Assembly (NCBI GenBank): GCA_030867875.1
Contig: JAOWCC010000655.1
Span: 11,244,269 to 11,308,268, forward strand
Direction of reading: 5' to 3'
DNA length: 64,000 bases
Origin: Actinernus sp. WN-2022
Lineage: Eukaryota > Cnidaria > Anthozoa > Actiniaria > Actinernidae
The number at the start of each line of letters is the position of its first letter. Position 1 is the first letter of the stretch. Below, piece after piece: positions 56,661 to 64,000 of the stretch. The position numbers and the translations under genes are program-made. The notes under the pieces are model-generated. The model searched no databases and had not been told where the DNA came from. It was given only the letters and a program-made list of their open reading frames with translations.

Positions 56661-56928
56661 TTTAAAGTGCATATTAGCCCAACATTTTGGTAAAATTACT
56701 GATATAAGGCCCAAATATTACATAGATGTTTAGAAAAATATATATTTCAGCCAGGACATTTTTGTATAATAGGAGTCCTCACATAATTTTGTAGCATATC
56801 GGAAATAGAAACCTCTTATAAGTCATAGAAACAGCACTCAAATTAATAAATATTTTACAATTCAACTATTTACCTGATGGAGAATCGATTTTAATGATAA
56901 AAAAAATTGGGCTCATATGCACTTTAAA
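56661..56928. mobile_element. 268-bp MITE, ends TTTAAAGTGCATAT
   Basis: TTTAAAGTGCATATTAGCCC is mirrored by GGGCTCATATGCACTTTAAA. The interior is AT-rich. The TIR start TTTAAAGTGC matches the 685-bp element at 52,494, suggesting one family. Confidence 0.85.
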
Positions 56929-57530
56929 TCGATTTTCGAATTACGCCGTGGTATAGGGATTCATAGTTTTTGTTACTTTGGCTGTTTCCTACTAAGACCA
57001 ATGTTCTACTAAGACCAATGTTCCCAGTCCTCACTTTCTTTGTCCTATATACATGTACTCCCCTTAAATATATTATCAATGCTTTTAACAAACATTCCCC
57101 TTGCATATTATCAATGCTTTTTAAAACATATATTCCTTTGCATTTTAATGTATATTCCCTCACGCATCTCCTAGTAACTTAGAACTACCGACTTACTTTA
57201 TACCTACATGCTGAGAAGTACATGAAAGAAGAAGATGGAAAAAACCCGGAATCCAAATCGAACCCTAGCTTTCTTGATTTCTAGTCATCATCTGCCATAT
57301 CCACAACACTACAAGCTACGTTGGTTGAAAGAGTCAAGACAAAAAACAATACGAAGCCTTGTGAACAGTAATTTTATGAAACTCTGCACTAGGCAAACAA
57401 TGATCCTAATGATTTATGAAGAGATATTATTGCGTAGCACGAAAAAACTCACCTCGGGTTCCTGCGCCCACGTGCGGAACCCTCGGTGAATAAATGCCAT
57501 ACCCCCTCGCTCGAGGCCAATATCGCTTAC
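56929..57530. other. Intergenic DNA with short duplications
   Basis: CTAAGACCAATGTTC occurs twice at 56,993-57,025, and a CATATTATCAATGCTTTT phrase recurs near 57,066 and 57,104. No gene is supported. Confidence 0.4.
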
Positions 57531-57808
57531 TTAATAGAGGGGAATGGTTATGAAACCCAGCAGTCTTCTTTGTTATAGGTCTTTGTTCGCTTTTTTTCAA
57601 CCGCGAACGTGCACAAAACACAATAGATATAGCAAAAAGGTTAACGAATCAGCCAATAGAAACATGTGGGTTCAGTATTTCAGGGGACGCTAATGAACTA
57701 TTTATTTAACGTGCACAATCTCTTCTTACCACCTTCCAACCTATATCGCAGCGCCTTTGTTAGCCCCTTTGAAGTTGGCTGGGTTTCCTAACCATTCCCC
57801 TCTATTAA
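57531..57808. mobile_element. 278-bp MITE with TTAA ends
   Basis: TTAATAGAGGGGAATGGTTA at the left is mirrored by TAACCATTCCCCTCTATTAA at the right, extended by AACCCAGC/GCTGGGTTT. The terminal TTAA may be part of the TIR or a target duplication. Confidence 0.85.
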
Positions 57809-57947
57809 CTATGGTATACTAATCAGGGACAGTCGAAAAACTCAAGAGCTCGAATTGAACTTGGAGAAACATTAACCATAGGCCACTGTATAAACGACAT
57901 CCAAAATTATACGGTTTTGAGTGCAATTTGTACGGTGGCCCACAACT

Positions 57948-58265
57948 GTCACGGCAAGAGCCAAAAGCTCACGGCAAGAGCCGAAAGCTCACGGCAAGAG
58001 CGGAAAGCTCACGGCAAGAGCGGAAAGCTCACGGCAATAGCGGAAAGCTCACGGCAAGAGCGGAAAGCTCACGGCAATAGCGGAAAGCTCACGGCAAGAG
58101 CGGAAAGCTCACGGCAAGAGCCAAAAGCTCACGGCAAGAGCGGAAAGCTCACGGCAAGAGCGGAAAGCTCACGTGCACGGCAAGAGCGGAAAGCTCACGT
58201 GCACGGCAAGAGCGGAAAGCTCACGTGCACGGCAAGAGCGGAAAGCTCACGGCAAGAGCGAAAGC
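57948..58265 (+). repeat. 20-bp tandem array, about 15 copies
   Basis: The unit ACGGCAAGAGCGGAAAGCTC is repeated with single-base variants (AATAGC, CCAAAA). Late units near 58,171-58,230 carry a six-base ACGTGC insertion that creates CACGTGCACG. Since 20 is not divisible by 3, the frame at 57,917-58,345 cycles through three phases of the unit with a 20-residue period. It is not a credible gene. Confidence 0.9.
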
Positions 58266-58353
58266 CTGGAGGACTGGGTACGACTTCAATGATTGCGAAG
58301 CACCATGGGATCGTTTCAAAATGGCCGACGCACACTTGTTTGTAGAAAAGCGG

Positions 58354-58716
58354 CTAAATACAGGAATCGCTCACTTAATTAATTCATGGAATGACCATAT
58401 AAACTAACTAAAATTAGCAGTGGTTTTAAAATGTACAAATTTAACAGCAATTGAGCGACGGTGGTTGTTTAGTGTAATGGTTGTGACGTTTGCCTTACGA
58501 GTAGGAGGAGCGGGGTTCGAGTTCCAGTAAATTTCTCAAATTTTTTTTTACCTCAACATTTTCTTGAGAAGTTTTTCTTGAGAACCCTAGCTCTAGGTGG
58601 GTAAAATCTTGTTTACTGACCGGTTAGGGTTTTTTTATGGTTCAGGGTAGGATTTTAGTTAGTTTATATTGTCATTTCATGAATTAATTAAGTGAGCGAT
58701 TCCTGTATTTAGGAGC
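58354..58716. repeat. Inverted repeat enclosing a tRNA-like segment
   Basis: The left arm (58,354-58,416) contains AATACAGGAATCGCTCACTT and TTAATTAATTCATGGAATGA. The right arm (58,653-58,716) is its complement with a few changes. The 236-base interior holds the tRNA-like segment at 58,461-58,530. Confidence 0.8.
58461..58530 (+). repeat. tRNA-Val-like segment, probably SINE or pseudogene
   Basis: TTTAGTGTAATGGTTGTGAC matches a valine-type D arm and A box, CCTTACGAG could present anticodon TAC, and GGGGTTCGAGTTCC is a good B box. The anticodon stem and acceptor ends pair poorly, so a working tRNA is doubtful. Confidence 0.45.
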
Positions 58717-58759
58717 TCGTCACTTGTAGTCATATTATAAAGTTCTCTGTTTTTGGAAG

Positions 58760-58826
58760 ATGTTTTGCTCACGTTGTGGCCAACCTGTTGACAAAGACGA
58801 TCGATATTGTGCGAAATGCGGAAAAG
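58760..58826 (+). CDS. Zinc-ribbon/HECT-like gene, exon 1
   Basis: ATG 58,760 starts MFCSRCGQPVDKDDRYCAKC, a compact double-CxxC zinc ribbon, followed by GK and the donor AAAAG|GTTAGT at 58,827. The exon ends after one base of codon 23 (phase 1). It joins in frame to 59,084. Such N-terminal ribbons occur in many eukaryotic and prokaryotic regulatory proteins and bind zinc structurally. Confidence 0.6.
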
Positions 58827-59083
58827 GTTAGTGTTAAGCTTCTCTGAATTAAATGTGTGGTTCCAGTTTGTACAAGATATTCGGAATTAAGCTTATAGTT
58901 ATAAGGGAGTGGCTAGTTATAAAGGTTGTTCATTTGCATGCATGTTAGGCATGGATTAAATTACTTTATTTAAGCTTAAGCTGTATAAGCTTACATACAT
59001 ATCACTTTAACCTGTCAAAGACAAATCTCCTGGACATATGCATTTCAGTTTCATGAAGATTCTTGGTATTTTTGCTGTTATAG

Positions 59084-59268
59084 TGCCAAAGCTTTTACAA
59101 GAGAAATATGGAATTGGAGTAGTCTTCACGGAAACGTGTCCAAAATGTGGGTACCAGAAAGAGCTTCATTCTTCGGGTGTCCATGAGTCTGAAAGTGGCT
59201 GCATAAGGATGTATACTGAAGATGATGAATTTGAATGTCCACAGTGTGTGATAAAAATGAAACCACAG
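59084..59268 (+). CDS. Zinc-ribbon/HECT-like gene, exon 2
   Basis: Acceptor TTTTTGCTGTTATAG ends at 59,083. Joining restores the frame (VPKLLQEKYGIGVVF). A second pair of CxxC knuckles follows, TCPKCGYQKELHSSG and FECPQCVIKMKPQ, before the donor CCACAG|GTATAA at 59,269 in phase 0. Exons 1 and 2 together give 84 codons. The flanking introns are 257 and 165 bp, ordinary sizes for this kind of genome. Confidence 0.55.
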
Positions 59269-59433
59269 GTATAAATAGAAGATTTGGTAAGCTTGGACAA
59301 AAATAAAAGTTAATACTTAGGTCATTAGTCTTTGAAAGGGTATTAAACTGGAACCACATTGGATTTTTTGGAATTGATGAAGTTATTGTAAAAGATTTGT
59401 TATTAACAGTTCTCTTTAATATATTTTGAATAG

Positions 59434-59594
59434 GATTATCAAACACTGACATCTCTAAAGAGAAAGAAAATAAAGACGCAGGTACAGATGATCCTTTCAA
59501 ACTTCTACGCTATCGAGATGAAGTTGGCAAAGAATATAAACGAATTGTTTTATATCTTTGTACTGACGATGATTACAGATGTGAAATATCTGGT
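59434..59594 (+). CDS. Zinc-ribbon/HECT-like gene, middle exon with conflicting frames
   Basis: An acceptor TATTTTGAATAG ends at 59,433. The phase-0 continuation (DYQTLTSLKRKKIKTQ) would follow exon 2. However, the most protein-like frame, shifted by one, reads DDPFKLLRYRDEVGKEYKRI and VLYLCTDDDYRCEIS up to the strong donor ATCTG|GTGAGA at about 59,595. Either an extra splice site near 59,481 or a frameshift is needed to reach it. The 165-base spacer to the last exon has no clear acceptor. The gene may therefore be damaged here. Confidence 0.4.
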
Positions 59595-59688
59595 GAGAAA
59601 AAGGACAGTCAAGCTAGCAGTACGTGCATCTGAATTTGAAAGTGAAGTGAAATATATGGAGAACCACTGAGAAAGAGATACCATGTAG

Positions 59689-60123
59689 ATGATGATAATC
59701 ATTCCATGGTTAGAAGAAGATGTCATTGACAGCTTTCAAGACTTTCTAATCTTGTTGGAAGATGAGAAAGTTCAAGGGTACTCTGAAGCCTTGGCATGGA
59801 ATGTTGATGACAGTATTGACAAAGATGCAGAGTCTTTGGATGACAAAAACAAGTTCCAATATGCTGATCTCACACCAGCAGGAGTTCTTGGGTGGCTCAC
59901 AGGCCAATGTCACAGACCCGTGAATGGTGATCCACTGGTCATTACTGTTTATTTTGACCATGAATGCATTGACAGAAACCCAAAACACACAGTCTGTTTC
60001 CCTCAGGTTAGAGCTTGTGGACAGGAAGTAACATTTCCAGTTGCCCACTTGTGCACAGCAAAAGAATTTCAAGAACATTTTCTAATTGCATATTGCAAGG
60101 GACAGGCATTTGCAAAACCATAA
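59689..60123 (+). CDS. Zinc-ribbon/HECT-like gene, terminal exon with HECT C-lobe-like end
   Basis: This frame of 144 codons ends at TAA 60,121-60,123. After an acidic stretch (LEEDVIDSFQDFLILLEDEK), residues 62-143 read TPAGVLGWLTGQ, ITVYFDHEC, HTVCFPQVRACG and TFPVAHLCTAKEFQEHF. The order TG, HTxC, P, then a helix ending KGQAF resembles the C-lobe of HECT ubiquitin ligases. Cys103 sits where the catalytic Cys would be. HECT enzymes carry ubiquitin on that Cys before passing it to substrates. The large HECT N-lobe is not visible, so activity is doubtful. The start at 59,689 directly follows TAG, so the true exon begins at or after an acceptor AG there. An alternative view is an uncharacterised cnidarian family. 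Confidence 0.5.
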   Translation: MMIIIPWLEEDVIDSFQDFLILLEDEKVQGYSEALAWNVDDSIDKDAESLDDKNKFQYADLTPAGVLGWLTGQCHRPVNGDPLVITVYFDHECIDRNPKHTVCFPQVRACGQEVTFPVAHLCTAKEFQEHFLIAYCKGQAFAKP

Positions 60124-61607
60124 CAATAGACCATTTAAAGTTACTGTTGTATTTTGCAATTAAGGACTTGTAAGCATAAAAGTACCATGATTGTCATTAA
60201 TGTTATTACACGAGTTAATAAGATCTTTTCAAGACTTGTCAAGGAAATATTTCTTATTCCATTTTGGCAAAAGACATGCAAATCCATAATAAGGTTGGTA
60301 TTTACAGTGTATATGGTATGCAATAGCGTTAAAGTTCAAACAGGATGATTAATAAGATGATTTCTTTGTATGATTGTTTTTCATGATTTGTTGGCATTTC
60401 ATACTGTTGAATTTGTATGTAAATCATTATGTGAAGCTCTCAATAGTGACCACTTCCATATTCCATTATCTTACTTGTGGACATTTGAGATAATCAGATT
60501 GAGATATTTTATAGTTAAGGTCAAGATAGAAATATAAGAGAAATATTTTTCACAAGTAATCCCATTTTTGGTAATAAAATCTAATCCCTGAAATGTCCTA
60601 TATTTTGTTCCATGATATCCCAAGGTACTGATCATGATCCTATATGCTTTTTTATACCACACCATAGTATACAGCCAAATATCAGAGTGCAGGAAACCCG
60701 TTGTATATTCGGCGGTATTCCACTCAACATTCCCATCATGCACTGCATTAATTCTGTTTTGTCCTTGTATTTCTATGATGTGGTATAAAATAGTTATACA
60801 ATATTTTCTCGTGGTATACCATGACATATCCCACTTGTCACTTGTATACCAAGAAAATACAAGTGACGCGTGGGATATGACATGGTATACCACTCGAAAG
60901 CATTGTATAACTAGTATATATGCTGATATAAATGGGCTTAATCACAGTTTATTTGTATTTTCAATTGCTTAATTAGCAGAAAATGTAAACATATAAAAAA
61001 GATGTATATTGGCTTCGAGAGGATCAAGGCATAGAGATTTTGCTTTGAAATGTTCACAGCAGAATGTGATGAGCACTAGCTCTAAGATTCAGCATTTGAA
61101 CTCATCCTGACCCCAAGCGACCCCAAGCCTGTGACCCCTGATCTCATTTGTCATGACCTTACAGCCATTTATTTTGCTAAACTATAACAAAGGATTAGAG
61201 CTGCTGTGTGATGTCATCGAATTCCAAATTTTGAAACTTAGTTTTGACATTTTTGAAATTTGAATAGAAAACAACTTGACCTACATTTCTGTCAACTGTA
61301 AGGTTGTGGTGAGCTGCAGAAATGGAGTTTAAGGTTCAAAAAAGCACATACATTTTCTCTTATTTTGCACTTGATCCAATCACATTAGAACAAGAGAAAA
61401 TGTATGTAGATATTCGTGTAGTTTTAAAAATTGCCTATATTTCAGTGTTTTTTTCAATCTTTTGCATCCACTTTCTGATATTGTCACCAAAATCCTAAAG
61501 GTCCTAAAAAATAATTTTGTTTAAACATCATCACTTCCGTACTCCATTGAATCAAACTGTTGTCCATCGAAAGTCTTTCAGCCACCATTTTCTGCTACTT
61601 TCATTAA
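60124..61607. other. 3' flank and intergenic DNA
   Basis: No second gene is supported. A long hairpin lies at 60,787-60,911. CATACATTTTCTCTTATTTT at 61,348 is partly mirrored near 61,391-61,408. Other frames lack domains. Confidence 0.45.
60787..60911. repeat. 125-bp inverted repeat
   Basis: GTGGTATACCATGACATATC at the left is mirrored by GATATGACATGGTATACCAC at the right, extended by CACTTGTCACTTGTA/TACAAGTGACGCGTG and by the outer pair GTTATACAAT/ATTGTATAAC. It is probably a hairpin MITE. Confidence 0.8.
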
Positions 61608-64000
61608 GTTCAAGTTCAAGTTCAAGTTTTATTTCACACTATTTTTCTATTTGAATTACAATAAGGGAAATATGATTAACTAAAACGTATATATATAATA
61701 GATAAGGTAAATTAGAGTATGAGATGGGAGTGACAGTGCACAGTGGACAAAGTAGCCTGGAGGCTTTCGAGTTATTCACTGTTTTAATTAAATTTAGGCT
61801 TATAATTGTTATAGTATGGTAATAGCTGATATTAGTGAGTAGAGATAATGTTGTACAATGGCGAGTTGAACTTAAGTTTGGTTAAAAAAGAAAAAAAAAA
61901 TCACACACAAGTATAGAAAAAAACAAGACAAAAAAGAGAGAAGGAGAGGAAATACGATAAAGGAGAAATTTATATGGAAATAGCTTATATGATGTGTTAT
62001 TGTTTTTAAAGATTAGGATTAGGAGGGACTCTGGAGTTTGAGAAGGTAGGATTTATATAGTTTCTTGAATTGTTTCGTGTTTGTTGTTTGCTTAAGCTCA
62101 TAGGGGACGGATTCCCATATTTTACAGGCTGTATATTTAAATGTAAATTTTCCCATGTTTGTTCTTACATTTTGGCAATAAAGATTATTTTTGGCAGCAT
62201 ATCTTGTGTTGTAATTGTGTATCTTGGTAACTGGAGTTAGGAAATCATGGAACACAGATGGCGTATCAGATGGATTACGAAGAAGCTTATGTGCAAATGT
62301 ACAAATTTTTAGTTTAAGTATGTTTTCAAATTTGAGAATGTTAAGAATTTTAAAATATGGATTAGCTGATTCTTTGTTATTGGCAAAAAAAATGCTACGG
62401 ACACATTTATTTTGTTTAGTGTATATTTTTTCTAAATTAGTGGTATGTGTGTTTCCCCAGCTCATTGACCCATAGTTCAGATAGGGATACATGAGGGTGT
62501 AGTAAAGTTGCGTCAACATGTTTAAGGCTAAGTAATGGTGTAGTTTGTATAGTATTCCTAAATGTTTGGCTATTTTACATGTGCTATTTGGCTTTTCCAG
62601 TTAAGATGTTCATCTATGTAAATCCCTAGATATTTAATGTTGTTTTTTCTTTCTATATTGTGTAAGTTTATTTTAATTGTTTTCTTTTGCGGGGAAGTGA
62701 TTATCATATAATTAGTTTTTTTCATGTTTACAGAGAGTTTATTAGCAGTACAATAGTCAAAAACTTTACTAAATTCAGTATTCATTGTTCTTTCAAGCTC
62801 TTTGGTGTCTTTACAAGTATAAAATATATTTGCATCATCGGCAAAAATGCGAAAGGATAACTTTGTTTTAGAATTAGATATGTCGTTTAGGTATAAAAGA
62901 AATAGTAAAGGGCCAAGTGTTGATCTCTGGCGTATTCCACAGATAATGTTACGTTGGGTTGAGATGGTGTTTTCAATTTTCACATATTGCATTCTGTTTG
63001 TTAAGTAGCTCTGAAACCATTCTAGGGATTTGCCACGTATTCCATATTTGGATAGTTTCTTAAGATATCATGGTTCACGGTATCAAAAGCTTTTGAAAAG
63101 TCTAGGAAGAGGCCACATGTAATCATATTTTTGTCAATAGATGTTTTAAGATGGTCTGTTATTTCTAATATAGCTTGCTCAGTAGAATAATCCTTTCTGA
63201 ATCCAAATTGATATTTGAAGAGTATATTGTTTTTCTAAAAATGAATAAAGCTGGTTATAAACAATTTTTTCAAGTATCTTGCTGAAGGGTGATAAAATTG
63301 CAATTGGCCTGTAGTTATTTAAATCAGTTGCGAGGCCAGTTTTGTAGACTGGGGTCACTCTAGATATTTTAAGTATATCAGGAACTACACCCAAAGAAAT
63401 AGATTGGTTATAGATGAAAGTAAATGGGATATAAAGTGTTCCACATGCAATCTTAATTAGTTTATTGGGGATGTCTAGCGATGATTTTTTTCCTTTTAAT
63501 TCAGAAAAAAGTTGAGTTACATAGTCCTCAGTTACAGGAGTTAAGTAAAAACTATTTGCTGGAGTGTTTTTTATATATATTATTGGATCTTGGTTATTAG
63601 GATTTTCAATTAAGCTGGCTAGACTTGGGCCTACGTCTATGAAGTGTTGATTAAATTGTTCTGCTATATCAGCTTGTTGAGTATAGGTTTTATTATTACG
63701 TATTATCTTTGTTGGATGAATGTTTGAATTTGATTTTGATTTACGTTTGATTAATGTACTTATTAGTTTCCAGGTTTCTTTAATATTGTCTTTGTAAAGA
63801 TGAAAATGCTGGTTGTAGTAATCATATTTGGCTTTGTTTTTTAAATGATTGAGGATGTTTGAGTACTTTTTATAGCTGTTCACTTTTGATGGTTCCTTAG
63901 TTAGAAAGTGAGTGCGATACATTTTCTGTTTAATTTTAATGGATGTTAGCAGGCCTTTTGAGATCCATGGTTTGGCGAGTTGTTTCATTTTTTTAAGTGA
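61608..64000 (-). mobile_element. CR1/Jockey-like LINE, running off the right edge
   Basis: Read on the minus strand from the window edge: a pre-RT region (63,988-63,500; WKLISTLIKRK, FNQHFIDVG), then the RT. Motifs are RVTPVYKTG, NNYRPIAILSPFSKILEK (about 63,270-63,330), GIRQRSTLGPLLFLLYLND (about 62,880-62,945, PQGS degraded) and catalytic FADDAN (about 62,830-62,850). YLGIYIDEHLNW lies near 62,597-62,635, and the C-terminal tail is KIWESVPYELKQ near 62,095-62,135. Breaks near 63,180, 63,060 and 62,570 make it inactive. The 3' end is marked by a TTGAAC microsatellite (61,608-61,627 on the minus strand). RT copies element RNA at the target site in active relatives. Confidence 0.85.

Noticed and set aside
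57917..58345. 142-residue frame over the 20-bp array
   Set aside because: The product is a 20-residue period from three phases of the same 20-bp unit. It continues into unrelated sequence only by chance.
60471..60972. Frames on both strands with similar sequence
   Set aside because: They cross a long inverted repeat, so each strand mirrors the other.

Overview
The window looks like a repeat-rich, AT-rich, gene-poor piece of an animal nuclear genome. Candidate genes are split by short introns with GT/AG borders. Retrotransposons belong to the DIRS, Ty3/Gypsy (Mag-like) and CR1/L2/Jockey-like LINE groups. There are many short terminal-inverted-repeat (TIR) elements. The combination suggests an anthozoan cnidarian, possibly a stony coral. 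That assignment is an inference from element style, not proven. No bacterial operon, CRISPR array or rRNA gene is present. Long reading frames inside tandem arrays are artefacts of repeat length.

Layout, left: 0.7-4.3 kb holds a decayed DIRS-type retrotransposon (minus) split by a plus-strand LINE. 4.85-7.2 kb is a 69-bp satellite split by a 0.44 kb insertion. 8.1-10.1 kb has two arrays of one 12-bp unit in opposite orientation with a diverged direct repeat between them. 10.3-14 kb holds a LINE remnant, a broken Cys/His-rich gene, a SWIM zinc-finger reading frame, a MITE and a possible terminal exon. 15-18 kb holds three more TIR elements. 19.4-21.8 kb holds a plausible two-coding-exon gene for a 74-aa protein. 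22-26.9 kb holds decayed LINEs, a three-unit tandem repeat and a MITE.

Centre (27-40.5 kb): one minus-strand Gypsy element is dismembered by nested events. Its 3' LTR carries a tRNA-derived SINE. Its 3' end is tandemly duplicated. A LINE splits RT from RNase H. A 2.9-kb foldback element with 21-bp tandem repeats in both arms, itself carrying a Harbinger-like MITE, lies between protease and RT. A 315-bp MITE lies in the leader next to a 5' LTR remnant.

Right: 42.3-42.7 kb is a candidate small gene. 43.6-45.0 kb is a second foldback element with an expanded 90-bp array in one arm. 45.5-51.1 kb is packed with MITEs and hairpins, including a 1.57-kb element with long TIRs and a perfect 9-bp target duplication. 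52.0 kb is a disrupted exon and 54.6-54.9 kb a minus-strand partial gene. 57.9-58.3 kb is a 20-bp array. 58.8-60.1 kb is a candidate gene with a double-CxxC zinc ribbon at the N-terminus and a HECT C-lobe-like end. A LINE enters from the right edge (61.6-64 kb, minus).

The genes do not form a pathway. The coherent story is serial nested transposition and local repeat amplification, with a few small genes between.
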